In this document: piece after piece, positions 43,717 to 54,758 of the stretch
Numbering within the stretch: the first letter of the stretch is position 1
Layout of the letters: every line of letters starts with the position of its first letter
NCBI GenBank assembly: GCA_031216915.1
Contig: CM062296.1
Location: 58,030,584-58,094,583 of the forward strand
DNA length: 64,000 nucleotides
Direction of reading: 5' to 3'
Source of the DNA: Pictodentalium vernedei
Taxonomy: Eukaryota > Mollusca > Scaphopoda > Dentaliida > Dentaliidae
Notes under the pieces: model-generated
The model's input: the letters and a program-made list of their open reading frames with translations, nothing else
What the model was told of the DNA's origin: nothing
Database searches by the model: none
Made by a program: the position numbers and the translations under genes

Positions 43717-43879
43717 ATTAGAACGTTTCTTTTCATGTTCTATCGGTCGATAGTACCTGAGTTTGTGTGATTTCTGAAATAAACCCTGAAACGAAGAGAA
43801 GCTGCTTCAGAGTTTATTTCAGCAATCACACAAACGCAGGTACTATCGACCGATAGAACATGAAAAGAAACGTTCTAAT
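43717..43879. repeat. Long hairpin, ~70-bp arms
   Basis: ATTAGAACGTTTCTTTTCAT and complement, through ATCGGTCGATAGTACCTG. Near-perfect, loop about 20 bases. Confidence 0.9.
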
Positions 43880-45141
43880 CATTTTATTATGCCGAACAAA
43901 AAAATAAGTTTCATTGTTAAGCGTTAACTGCAATGTTCATGCCATCAGTCTTGTAATAACAATGTAGTCGAATCCAAAAACATGACCTCATTTCGAACGA
44001 ATGACGTCTCTTCGAAAATGACTTGTCATAAGTGCCGTCGCTTTGGGAGTTTATATAAAACCAAATGCCAGTGTTTACAGCTGCATCATGCTGTTCGTGT
44101 TATAATGCATTGTTAATGCTTGTGTGATAAGTGGTATAAATTAATGGAATATAAATTCATGTTTCTCGGATGACGACAGTTGATAGAATTAAGCGGAGTG
44201 AAACAATTTATTTTGATCTGGAGCGGAGGCTCAGTGAGGTCGAGGAGTACTATTAACTTGTGGAAATATCATTGATTGAAGTCATAACTCATATTCAAGA
44301 TTCACTGAAGTGGAAATGGAACAACACGTGAGTTTTTAATATGTCTGATTCTTTTGAATTCATTGTTGGCAGTTAAAATTGAAAACACACCCATACATTT
44401 GTTGGTAAGTCTGTGTTTACCGGTGACGAAAAAAGTTAAACGGACACGGAGCCAGCGTTTGGTGTTGAGAAATTTCAATCGACGCTGAACAATGGAAGTG
44501 GAGCTTACATTTTCTTCGTTCTCTTGTCGCCAGGAAAAAACGTTCCGATAGTACCCGTGGTTTGCCCCAAAACTCCAGTACTATGACTTTTAGAAGGTGT
44601 CAAATTAACCAATCACGGCTGATGTTACAAACGCGAGGCATAATAAATATAGAATATACCCACATTTGTTGTTACATAAAGTTACGAAGTCAAATTCCAT
44701 ACCACTCTGGATCTCGTCTAGAGTTATGTTACCCACCATGGTATTCGTCGAGGTCGACAGGACTAGTATTGCTGCAAATATCAAGTGATTTGTTTTTAAT
44801 TAATACAAAGGCTGCTAAACAAAGGTTTACAATGCTGTAAGAAAGTATTCTTTGGAGATTACTGGTCATTTGAAGTGTTTCTGATGGTCTGACACAATCG
44901 ATTGAATGGATGGTAAAACGGTGAGTACATGTGTATATAGAAAATATAAATGTATATACAATTATGTACGCTAAGTGCTGCCTACAAAGATTATTTACTT
45001 AATCACAGAACATTGTAACCAACCATGTCACCATCCGGGTTCATCTATAGTTAAAGTTGTATGGTCCATCTGGGTTTTGCGCCCTTCGACAGAATTTATA
45101 GCGTTCAGTTACCTCATTCACGATGGGCGAGAAATATGTAG
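43880..45141. other. GPCR intron, no gene supported
   Basis: A TATA-like TTTATATAAAACC at about 44050 and a GT donor-like site near 44328 are present on the + strand, without coding evidence. Confidence 0.35.
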
Positions 45142-45282
45142 AATATACCCATAGTAGCTTGGTGTACCAAATGTTCACCACGAGTGGTGAAGTCGTGTTA
45201 ACCGCGAGCCTTTGGCGCGCGGTTAACACCACTTCACCACGAGTGGTGAACATTTGGTACACCAAGCTACTTTGGGTATATT
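45142..45282. repeat. Long near-perfect hairpin
   Basis: AATATACCCATAGTAGCTTG and complement, with inner CCACGAGTGGTGAA repeats and GTTAACCGCG near the turn. A fragment of the outer arm is at 44650. Confidence 0.88.
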
Positions 45283-45727
45283 TTATTTATACCACTATCG
45301 TCAGATTAATAAGAGTTTTAAGGATGAAAAAATCAATATTCACTCGTGCGTTTCTGTTTGCGTTTACATGAGCACCGGTGGATGGCACTTTCGCTGGCAA
45401 TTTTATCGCCGAAACGAAATACAAAACGAAACTCGCACATTACGGAGCCTTTTTCACTGTAATAACATACGATGTCGAGTTGTGGATGCTTTATTAACAT
45501 GAGACAACGAAAGTTTGTTTATATTTGGTATCTTATGAGGTAAACAAGGTGATGTGTGATCAGTTCAGATAAGTTTGCATTCAAGGCGAGTAAATTTTAA
45601 CTATTGAAATCCCTTTGCTGGCGTGTTCACCACTGTTGGCATGTGAAGCCACAATTAATGTCATAGGCTTTTTATACATAGTAGAATAGGTAATCATGGT
45701 ATACAATAGGTTCACTTAAGGACTCAC

Positions 45728-46007
45728 CAAGTTCTTTTTCAATATTAAGATTGTGAATATGAGAAACTACATACAGTGGATAAACAAAACCCTGGCAAAG
45801 GTCTGACAGAGTCAGACCGATAATGAAGAAATTAGCTGGTTTCCGAAGTTCATCGTGTCTCGAAAACGTGGTTATTACCAGTAGGTTTCCAGGAATATTA
45901 ACACACGTAATCAAACCAAATCCTCCATAATGGTAAATAAGGTTTTCTGTACTGTCTTTCGAGCTAACAAAATCGCTATCGACAGTGGAAATGTTTTCAT
46001 TTGACAT
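45728..46007 (-). CDS. Class A GPCR, first coding exon B (N-terminus, TM1, TM2)
   Basis: ATG at 46007 is preceded 8 bases upstream by a good acceptor (TCTGTCTATAG), so a 5' non-coding exon is likely. The 280-bp coding exon ends at CTTG|GTGAGT in phase 1. It encodes an extracellular N-terminus with NIS and a TM1 helix containing PGN (N1.50 context, INIPGNLLV-like), then RKPANFFIIGLTLSDLCQ with the TM2 Asp. In the aligned 72 residues it is about 79% identical to exon A at 60243-60528. It is the nearest first exon to exon 2 (39803), 5.9 kb away. Not truncated. Confidence 0.85.
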
Positions 46008-46452
46008 TGTTAGAACTATAGACAGAGAACAATCCTTGAATTATATTCATTCATTTCAGTCAACTTTATTTTTCTGCTGAAATATGTACATGTAATCATC
46101 CTTCACAATGATTCAAAACGAAATATTATTTTGATTTTCTCAACATTTTGCAAGATATACTTAACATCCTGTTTAAAATATTGGTGACATTTGTGCACCT
46201 TATGCATCTACCAGTCGATCACTGGTTGGTTGATTTACCCACCCACCCCAAGCCAAGTACTAAGATATAATTGTGCCGAGTAATATTTGTACTACTTAAT
46301 TGGGAAGTTTTTATAGAAACTTTGTTTATCTTTCCATATGCGAACGCCTGGCAGTCAGATTAAACAATCTTTATATACATTTAACATTTAATATTTACAT
46401 TGACGGATACGTACAAGAGTAGCATTAGCGACAGTCACAAGCATAAAGACTG
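46008..46452. repeat. 5' flank of exon B, paralogous to 60529-61020
   Basis: CATCCTGTTTAAAATATTGG and ACCTTATGCAT near 46170-46205 match AACATCCTGTTTGAAATATT near 60965-61010. The duplication that made the two first exons therefore includes at least this upstream part. Confidence 0.65.
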
Positions 46453-46904
46453 TACGCTAAAAACTAAAGTGTTAAAAACTACACTTGAAGTGCTGTATTT
46501 AACACTTACTGGGTGCTGAACTAGCACTTTGTTAAATGTAGATATTCCAGAACTTGACAGGTGTTACAATAATACCACTTGACAAGTGTAATATCGCGAC
46601 ACTTAAAAGGAAACAACACAGATGACGCGGATCAGGCTCGAACTCTCGAGCCTGATCCGCGTCATCTGCGTTGTGTCCTTTTAATTATGTACCCACCAAG
46701 CGCAAATCAAATTATGGACGATTCTGGATGAACCACCAATGCTAGACACATGGGAAGTGCCATCCATTCAAGTTTCTGATGTCTGACGATTGTAATGTCT
46801 AGGTGCTTAAAGCATTGCACTTTGAGTGTTAAAATCAAACCCTAAGAGTTAGAATGGGTTTAACACCTTGGAAGTGTCAGTTTTAACGCTTTAGTTTTTA
46901 GTGT
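46453..46904. mobile_element. CACGC-type element, family E (copy 2, inverted)
   Basis: TACGCTAAAAACTAAAGTGT at the left and TTTAGTTTTTAGTGTG at the right, the same perfect central hairpin GACGCGGATCAGGCTCGA, TG on both sides. Reverse orientation of the 20294 copy. Confidence 0.85.
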
Positions 46905-47283
46905 GTGATGGAGGGAGCTGTTCGGACAAGCGGAAGCGGGAAGGGTATCCACACGTCGATATATAACAGTGGTGGTGTGGGGGGGGGGGGGGGGGTGTTC
47001 AGGTGCGTTGACAAGGGATATGAGCGCAGGAATGCAATTCAAAAAACACCGCTGAGAGTATCGCTCTGCTAAGGTGAATAGAGGCGAATTGGGCCAAGAA
47101 AACTTTGTCGGGAAACGTACCAAGGGGGTCCCGGAGAAAAGTTTGATTTTTCGAACCGAAAGTACACTGTATCCATCCGTCTAAGAGATCAGCGGCAGTC
47201 CACACTGAGGGAAAATTCGATGGCATTTTCGTATTATCTCCAATATCTCTAAATGAAACGAAAGAGCCATTCTTTCAGGCTTA
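46905..47283. other. Unassigned; G run
   Basis: G run at 46979-46994. No gene seen. Confidence 0.35.
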
Positions 47284-47597
47284 CAATTAAAACTAGAAGA
47301 CCTGTCACGAGCTGTACACTTATCTAGGCTTAATTACGTGTAAGAATTGCGCGCAATTGCCACATCGAATGGCTTCCAAAGCACGCCATGTTCTCTTGGT
47401 TACTCATAGCAAACACAGGCAATTTTTTTGCCATTGGACCTTCGGGTTACCCGGAGGTCCATTGACTGAAACATTGCTGGTGCACAGGCCATATGTACAT
47501 AATTTGATAGCCTTACTATGGTCATAACGCGTAGATTAAGGCGCAGATCGGCGTGCTATTTGTGCGCATTTCGGGACAGGGCTTCTAGTTTTAACTG
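47284..47597. mobile_element. Tc1/mariner-like MITE, family C (copy 5, reverse)
   Basis: TA flanks, CAATTAAAACTAGAAGACC / TTCTAGTTTTAACTG ends, central palindrome. Confidence 0.88.
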
Positions 47598-48181
47598 TAT
47601 ATGTGTTTATGGAGAAGAAGAAAGCCAGAGGTCACGTACGGAAAGGGGGAGCGGCAACCACCACTCTCCTTACCAGTTCCCCAGCTCTTTACATTCAACA
47701 GCCGATCCCTCTCCAATGGGAACTGCTCTACACGGAACAACTCGTGGAAACTGAGGTGCAAATGGATGTTGCATTCTGCCCGCTTCCTCCTCCTCACTCG
47801 TCGCTTCTATTTGAATCCGGAAAAGCGTGTGTAGGGCTTGATGGGATGATGATAATGGAAACAGGAGAGTTCAAGGCGTCATGTACAAAATCGAACAGAG
47901 CACACCTCCATCATATGAAATAAATGACACGCCTGATACTATATAGCTAAGAAAATGAAAAAGAAATCTCGATAACGACGTTTTTTAAAGAATAATTTTA
48001 TTTTTTTTAATTGAAACCTGGTTTAGTAAACAGACTGGACCTATTTCAGTTACATATCCTAACATAGTCACAAAATTACATTGTTTGGTACTTGTGCAGC
48101 TGTGTAAAAGTGCCCAGGGGGTACAGTGCTATACAATATTTACAATTGTATTTTCTGGAATTGCACTTTCTACTTATGTTT
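47598..48181. other. Unassigned, no gene seen
   Basis: Overlapping frames of 68-106 codons at 47591-47923 lack motifs and are probably chance. Confidence 0.35.
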
Positions 48182-48440
48182 TTAACCCTTTACCCAACGT
48201 AACGGCCAAAACCGGCCAGCGCTATTCTCAAAAATCGCCTATTAATTTTAATTATTTTTTTCATTTTTTGTCTCAAAAACATAGGTTATGACCCCCCCCC
48301 CATTGGAACGAGCTCGTCGAGCTCGTTCCAATGAGGGGTCATAACCTATGTTTTTGAGACAAAAAATGAAAAAAAAATAATTATTCAAGAATTTTTTTTG
48401 CAAGTGTCGTCTGCTTTTCATGTTAGGTAAAGGGTTTTAA
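48182..48440. mobile_element. piggyBac-like MITE, family A (copy 12, reverse)
   Basis: TTAA flanks, CCCTTTACCCAACGTAACGG start. The central arm carries an expanded C run (48293-48301) and the right end has two extra T (AAAGGGTTTTAA). Confidence 0.88.
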
Positions 48441-49076
48441 ATGGGTTGAAATGAATGGTTAGTATTTCCAAAGACGTGCCAGTTGGCAAATTGCCATATC
48501 TTTTAAAATGCCAAAGATTCATTTTAACCAGTTATATTAATAAGTAGAAAAAACAATTCTAGAAAATACAGTTGTAAAAAGTTTTGTAGTATTAGTCCCT
48601 GATATCAATAGGAGCAAACAAATTTTAAACTAGTTTCTTTTGTTGAACTCCCAGACGAAACACGTCCGTAGGCGAATGGTTCCGACAGATAGGAGGTGAT
48701 GTCCTTTTCTTTTAAATTTCAAACCCGTTCCATAACTAGTCAACCACCACTCTCTGCCCCCCCCCCCCCCCCCCGCAAAAAAAACCAGTTCGTATCCCAC
48801 AATGTAATTACCGTACCGTCCACTGAGAGTAAGCTGTTGGGGAAACCTCTGGGAGCAGAAATTGCAAAATTTCTGGTTCTTTTGTATGCGATTTGCGGAC
48901 TATAACTATTGTATTATTTAGTATGATTTTAGAAAGGTTGACGTGAACCGTTGGCATTTTTAAAGATGTAGTGATTTGCTTATTGAAAAATTGTCATATC
49001 TTTTGAAATGCTATTAATTTGTTTCAGTCAGTTATATCAACAGGTAGAATATGGAGTTCTGCAGGGTGCTGTTGTA
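48441..49076. other. Unassigned; C run
   Basis: C run near 48757-48774; no gene seen. Confidence 0.35.
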
Positions 49077-49355
49077 CAGTTAAAACTAGAAGTCCTGTAA
49101 TGAACTGTGCGCAGTTGCCATATCGAATGACATACAAAGCACGACAGGTTCTTCTGGTTACTCATAGCAAACCCAGGCACTGTTTCTGCCAATGGACCTC
49201 CGGGTTACCCGGAGGACCTTTAGTTGAAACGTTGCTTGTGCACAGGCCATATGTACAGAATTTGATAGCATTACTATGGTCATAACACGTAGATTAACGC
49301 GCAGATCGACATGCTATTTGTGCGCATTATATGACAGGACTTCTAGTTTTAACTC
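49077..49355. mobile_element. Tc1/mariner-like MITE, family C (copy 6, reverse, shortened)
   Basis: TA flanks, CAGTTAAAACTAGAAGTCC left, TTCTAGTTTTAACTC right. About 35 bp shorter than full copies, missing part of the left subterminal region. Confidence 0.85.
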
Positions 49356-49889
49356 TAGGGGTTTCATAGTATGGGCTCCTAGACGTTCACCATTGGCGCT
49401 TATAGGGTATTGTATTTCTTCACATACCAGCCACCATAATGAACCAAGTATTATAGGACTACTGTACTGAATACATTCAACCATGCTACCTATCACATTT
49501 TTGCTGTTTTTATTGACATTGTGTCAGACCAGCACGAACCGGAAATGATCAAGATTCACATTTGAAGTGGTACGTTAAATTTGTATCAATTTATGTCTCT
49601 ACTATACAGTGTAAACCAATTTCCATGACTGTGAGACGGGGTAGCGTTCTGCCTGGTAATGGCGGGTAGCAACACGTTGGACAAGATCCAGACAAAGCAG
49701 AATGCGATTTCATCAGCCAGTTCATGGGTAGGATACCTGCCTAAGAAGACGAGGACGATAACCCATTTCGACATCTCAGAGGGGGGTGTGCACATTGCTC
49801 ACCTGATGACCCTCGTTTTCCACCAGGAAACTCGAAGAATTCATTCTCCCTCCTCTATATAAATTGTCAACGCATCAATTATTACTGGG
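49356..49889. other. Unassigned, no gene seen
   Basis: No supported feature. Confidence 0.3.
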
Positions 49890-50041
49890 TCTCACTCATT
49901 GAACTCATATTCAATATTCAGGAATCTGGTAACAACTCTGACATTATTGGGTTTCCAAATTCGGCAACCAACTTTCGTATACCCTAAACGGATATCAACC
50001 ACTTCTATAGAAATGTCGCCCTCCAGAAGAGGACGGACGAG
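49890..50041 (+). pseudogene. Non-LTR endonuclease fragment, left piece
   Basis: One + frame ends SYTLNGYQPLL*KCRPPEED, resembling the I-P-G-Y...R-G-G-G-x-G-L-Y approach of CR1-type endonucleases. The last 31 bases (AATGTCGCCCTCCAGAAGAG...) are repeated at 51208-51240, where the endonuclease frame continues. Confidence 0.45.
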
Positions 50042-50722
50042 CAGGGCTCAAAATAAGCGGTGTCGCGTCGCTTTTTGCTATGCAAAACTTGCAAAAAGCT
50101 ACGCAATGTTCAATTATGTATAGCATTTTGCGATACAAGATAATCAACTGCAGCCTATTAGGCTGCAGTTGATTATCTTGTATCGCAAAATGTAAATGAA
50201 AATTTGAAAACAAATTTGAAAACTAGTTCACTGATGCTTTACTTCTCATTGTGGAACGTTCCAGGCATAAATAAGATTAACTCTCCACCAAGCATGCATC
50301 ATTAGCAACTTCATGTGTAAGATGAATTCTATTGGTTTAAATTCTTCCTGTTTTTACAACATTTTGCATAAAATGTACATTAAAAATAACTTCAAGCCCA
50401 TCAAATTAAAAATCCCAACTTCCATTTTGAGAACTCTATTGATCAACCAAGACGCTATTTGAAAATATCCAAGTCCATGCAACCCTTAAAGGCAGTTCAG
50501 TTAAAAAATAAACATAGTAAATGTTTCAAGTGTTACAGATCATTTGGAAATGCCCAGAAATGGATGGAAACTATTCTATCTACTTAGAAGAATTCAATAC
50601 AAAACAGCATAACATAACTCTGGTGTACAAAAATAGCTATGTAATTTTTACAAAATGCTATTCATTTTTTTGAAATTTGTAGCATTTTGCTACGCAAAGA
50701 AAAAAAGTTATTTTGAGCACTG
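50042..50722. mobile_element. hAT-like element, family hAT-3 (copy 2, reverse)
   Basis: CAGGGCTCAAAATAAGC to GTTATTTTGAGCACTG. Reverse complement of 32987-33645 with the perfect hairpin at 50126-50193. No matching 8-bp duplication here. Confidence 0.82.
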
Positions 50723-51207
50723 GTTGAGCAGCAAAGTTTCCATCTTACAACTAAACCTTCATGTTAATGGCATGCGATCGCTCTCTCTCTCGTCATAGCT
50801 CGTGCAATTACAATTTGTGGTGAATGATCAATCGCACGTGGAAAAACTACGATTATCCGAGGATTTTTTCAAACTTCCACAGTATCTTAAGGTTTATTGT
50901 TGGTGTACAATGTTTGTTTATTGAGGTTTAATGATATTTTCAACAGCCAAGGTTACATTACGTTAGAGAGTTTTATAGGTGGAGGAAGCTAGACAAGCAA
51001 TTGTCTGACTGTCCAATCTTCTAACTCTGCACAAGCAGAGTTAACAGCCGTTCAATGCAAGCTAAGTGCACCACTGAAGTGCAGTATGCCTTAGTACACA
51101 GTGTAAATATTTATTTATATCACATGAAACGTCATTAATTTCGACGTAACAACCCATGTCTTATTTCCTGATTATCAACTAGTGTCTAATTGGCGCGTGG
51201 CCCCATA
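50723..51207. other. Unassigned; repeat I fragment
   Basis: 51020-51105 (GCAAGCTAAGTGCACCACTG... GTATGCCTTAGTACACAGTG) is a diverged piece of the repeat at 58869-59455. Confidence 0.4.
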
Positions 51208-51558
51208 GGAAATGTCGCCCTCAAGAAGAGGACGGACGAGGTGGTATCGGACTTTACATTAAAGATGGAATCGATTTCAAAGTTTGCGATGACCTGTCAA
51301 TTTTTATTCCCCACATCTTTGAGTCCATCTTTATTGAAATAGAAATCAATACATCAAAAAGTGTCATTGCAATCATTTTCAGACCCCTCCAAAGGCTGAT
51401 TTGGAAAGTTTTCTGTCCAAAATAAACCTTATAACAAATATATTAACCCACGACAATAAAATACCACATATGATGGGTGACTTCAACATTGACCTCCTGA
51501 AAGTGAAATCGATCAGAAAAATCGCAGAATACATTGATTTAACTCTTTTGGCGCGGAT
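51208..51558 (+). pseudogene. CR1-like non-LTR endonuclease fragment
   Basis: The + frame reads GGIGLYIKDGIDFKV, then FESIFIEIEINTSKSVIAII, a one-base shift, then LESFLSKINLITNIL and MGDFNIDLLKVKS. G-G-x-G-L-Y-I, F-E-S-x-F-I-E-I and M-G-D-F-N-I-D-L-L are characteristic of CR1-type APE endonucleases; the catalytic Asp/Asn of GDFN is present. It is cut on the right by the hAT-like element at 51559. Confidence 0.75.
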
Positions 51559-52126
51559 TAGTGCTCAAACGACTAGTGAATTACAAAGTCGACAAGTCAA
51601 TACCCAAAAGTCAAGTCGACTTCGACTAGTCATTGGTGATAACCCGTCTCCTTATAACAGTGTTGGTGTTCCGGTAGAGTGCTGAAGGTCCAAATTTGGC
51701 CTCACTTGGGCATTCATATACAGCATCTTACTGGAACATTATTCTGTTAATGTGCTTCAAATTATGCTAAGAGTGAATTTATTTAGTCTTATTTAATTTG
51801 CCTTGTTGCGATTTATGGGAGAGTGCCTATAGGCACTCTCCCATAAACTGCAACAAGGCAAATTAATAACATATCCTGATAGCCCAAAATAATTCAGCAC
51901 TCTACTAGTACCAGTTAAAACAAACTACTGTCACTACTATTAGATGGCAATAGATGTATACATTGATTGCCCATTATTGCTGTTCAGACTGTCTGACAGT
52001 GGCACAGAAGGGATACTATTTACCTAAAAGCTTAAACTCCTCCGACTAGCCGACTGCACAATTGAGAGTCGACGACTGGTTTGCCCAGAGTCGACATCGA
52101 CTAGTCGACTAATCGTTTGAGTACTA
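51559..52126. mobile_element. hAT-like element with TAGTGCTCAAACGACTAG ends
   Basis: TAGTGCTCAAACGACTAGT at the left and TCGTTTGAGTACTA at the right form imperfect TIRs, with AGTCGAC subterminal repeats. A family F element is nested inside (51669-51921). No clean 8-bp duplication is visible. Confidence 0.7.
51669..51921. mobile_element. TIR element, family F (copy 4, nested)
   Basis: CCGGTAGAGTGCT left, AGCACTCTACTAGTACCAG right, hairpin GGGAGAGTGCCTATAGGCAC at 51802-51861. Confidence 0.8.
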
Positions 52127-52421
52127 GGCCGCGTATTATCCCGAGAAACAGAATTCTCAGCGCGTAATAATTTTCAGGAATTTTACTAAAATACGGTTTA
52201 TTTGATTAAAGAGTTATAATTCTTAAAAGCGTTCCAGGGATCTCATAGACTGTTTTTTCAGAATTGGATAATGATATTTTGTTTTATATATATTTTATGT
52301 ATATATTGTATATTTTATGTATATATTGCTGTATATTTTAGCAGGATTTTGTGGAGCCATTCTCTACTGATGTCTGTATTTTTGCAGTCAAGATAACACA
52401 GTTTGATCTACATTATTAGAG
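52127..52421. other. Unassigned, no gene seen
   Basis: TATGTATATATTG repeats near 52290-52330; otherwise nothing. Confidence 0.35.

Positions 52422-52483
<62 letters not shown>
52422..52483 (+). repeat. (AAT)n microsatellite
   Basis: About 20 AAT units. The poly-Asn frame across it is an artefact. Confidence 0.96.
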
Positions 52484-52568
52484 TTTTTATTTCAGACACA
52501 GTGGTCCATAGAACACACAAAAGAACATAAAAAAAAAATCTCTCTCTCTCTCTCTATATATATATATA

Positions 52569-53856
52569 ATGAATTATACCATGTAATGCAGATGAAATCA
52601 GTGAGAATCAATCTCTTTTCCAAATTTCCTGCTTACGGTACAGAATACAGAATTCGGCACTTCTGTTATGCATTTTTTAGGATGAAAGACTCTGACGCCG
52701 ATGGGGATCGAACCACTGCCTTGATGAGAGTTGACTTCTGCGGCACCAATCGCCTAGCGAAACTGGACCAGCGCCACAGACCACTCGACTACCGACAAGC
52801 CCCCAAAAAGGCATGCTAGCAGATCGAGCGTCCATGGAACTGGGACAGTCCACACGAAATTACTCGGTATCCCCCAGAATTAGTTTTTTACAATGAATTA
52901 TACCATGTAATGCAGATGAAATCAGTGAGAATCAATCTCTTTTCCAAATTTCCTGCTTACGGTACAGAATACAGAATTCGGCACTTCTGTTATGCATTTT
53001 TTAGGATGAAAGACTCTGACGCCGATGGGGATCGAACCACTGCCTTGATGAGAGTTGACTTCTGCGGCACCAATCGCCTAGCGAAACTGGACCAGCGCCA
53101 CAGACCACTCGACTACCGACAAGCCCCAAAAAGGCATGCTAGCAGATCGAGCGTCCATGGAACTGGGACAGTCCACACGAAATTACTCGGTATCCCCCAG
53201 AATTAGTTTTTTACAATGAATTATACCATGTAATGCAGATGAAATCAGTGAGAATCAATCTCTTTTCCAAATTTCCTGCTTACGGTACAGAATACAGAAT
53301 TCGGCACTTCTGTTATGCATTTTTTAGGATGAAAGACTCTGACGCCGATGGGGATCGAACCACTGCCTTGATGAGAGTTGACTTCTGCGGCACCAATCGC
53401 CTAGCGAAACTGGACCAGCGCCACAGACCACTCGACTACCGACAAGCCCCCAAAAAAGGCATGCTAGCAGATCGAGCGTCCATGGAACTGGGACAGTCCA
53501 CACGAAATTACTCGGTATCCTCCAGAATTAGTTTTTTATAATTAATTATACCATGTAATGCAGATGAAATCAGTGAGAATCAATCTCTTTTCCAAATTTC
53601 CTGCTTACGGTACAGAATACAGAATTCGGCACTTCTGTTATGCATTTTTTAGGATGCAAGACTCTGACACCGATGGGGATCGAACCACTGCCTTGATGAG
53701 AGTTGACTTCTGCGGCACCAATCGCCTAGCAAAACTGGACCAGCGCCACAGACCACTCGACTACCGACAAGCCCCAACAAAGGCATGCTAGCAGATCGAG
53801 CGTCCATGGAACTGGGACAGTCCACACGAAATTACTCGGTATCCCCCAGAGATAAA
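52569..53856 (-). repeat. Four tandem 324-bp units with a tRNA-like head
   Basis: Units start near 52569, 52893, 53216 and 53541 (period 323-325) and are nearly identical; the fourth differs most. On the minus strand each contains GTAGTCGAGTGGTC (A-box-like, tRNA-Leu/Ser type) and about 75 bp later GTGGTTCGATCCCC (B box). The tRNA T-stem no longer pairs, so it is a pseudo-tRNA. This looks like a tRNA-derived SINE amplified in tandem. The repeated 77-102-codon + strand frames are shadows. It is bordered by (CT)n/(AT)n on the left. Confidence 0.88.
52694..52804 (-). promoter_or_regulatory. tRNA-like Pol III internal promoter (unit 1 of 4)
   Basis: A box TAGTCGAGTGG and B box GGTTCGATCCC in the order and approximate spacing of a long-variable-arm tRNA. 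The same region recurs at about 53018-53128, 53341-53452 and 53665-53775. Activity is inferred only from motif match. Confidence 0.6.
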
Positions 53857-54218
53857 TATATATGTTTACAATGGTAGCATCACACAAATACGCGGTAATG
53901 TACATGAGGGTAACCGCTTATGACGGGACTACAACATAGACAGTCATGTTTTTAACCTGCAACTCCAAATAATGAGAGAAAAGTTATAGCGGGTGACAGG
54001 CGTGAAACTTAATTTAATTAGTAGTACAGTAGAGAGATCCATACGTTGAACAAAGCCGATGAGTACCCGAGGTCTGAGCGTAACAAGGATTGCGTGATTT
54101 TGTTTTCGAGAGAGAAAATACGTTCTCGGAAACTATACATGAATCTCCTCCTTAAGGTTAGAAGGGATGGAACTCTGTCTGATGCATTATATATGTTATA
54201 ATGTGATATAGTCTTTTC
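53857..54218. other. Unassigned, no gene seen
   Basis: No supported feature. Confidence 0.3.
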
Positions 54219-54276
54219 AAAGCGTAAAAGTGCCAACTGCAACGCAGATGCGTTGCAGTTGGCACATTTATGCTTT
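54219..54276. repeat. Hairpin, ~27-bp arms
   Basis: GTGCCAACTGCAACGCA and complement, 2-base loop, outer arms with few mismatches. Confidence 0.85.
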
Positions 54277-54445
54277 CCAGTGACAATATAGCTGTTCTTG
54301 GATAGAATGAAAATCGTGCACGAAACATAAATACCCAGGGAAATGGTAATCTGTTGTCTATGCGTTGGTTCTGTATGTATACGCACGACTCTTGCCATCT
54401 TCCGCAGATTAGGAACAATTTTGCTTGCTAATGAGCGGTTAACTA

Positions 54446-54758
54446 CAGTTAAAACTAGAAGTCCTGTCATGTAATGCGCACAAATAGCACGTTGATATGT
54501 GCGTTAATGTGCGCGTTATGGCCCAATTAAAGCTATCATATTCTGTGCATATGGCCTGTGCACAGGCAATGTTTCAGCCAATGGACCTCCGGGCAACCCG
54601 GAGGTCCATTGGCAGAAACATTGCATGTGTTTGCTATGAGTAACTGGAGAAACTGCCGCGCTTTGAACGCCATTCGATATGGCAATTGCGCGCAATTCCA
54701 ACGCGCAACTAAGCCTAGATAAGCGCACTATTCGTGACAGGACTTCTAGTTTTAACTG
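54446..54758. mobile_element. Tc1/mariner-like MITE, family C (copy 7)
   Basis: TA flanks, CAGTTAAAACTAGAAGTCC ends, perfect central palindrome. Full length, very like the copy at 59918. Confidence 0.92.

Noticed and set aside
44040-44340. TATA-like box and donor-like site as start of a + strand gene
   Set aside because: No coding exon follows and AT-rich DNA gives such matches by chance.
46860-47226. Overlapping minus-strand frames near a G run
   Set aside because: They lie partly in the family E element and a G tract; no motif.
52403-53791. A 77-102-codon frame repeated four times, as if a tandem gene family
   Set aside because: It is the opposite strand of the tRNA-like repeat unit. It lacks any domain, and identity reflects the DNA repeat, including a poly-Asn stretch from (AAT)n.
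54018-54470. 150-codon minus-strand frame with hydrophobic stretches, considered as a GPCR exon
   Set aside because: No GPCR motif. It spans a hairpin and the end of a MITE.
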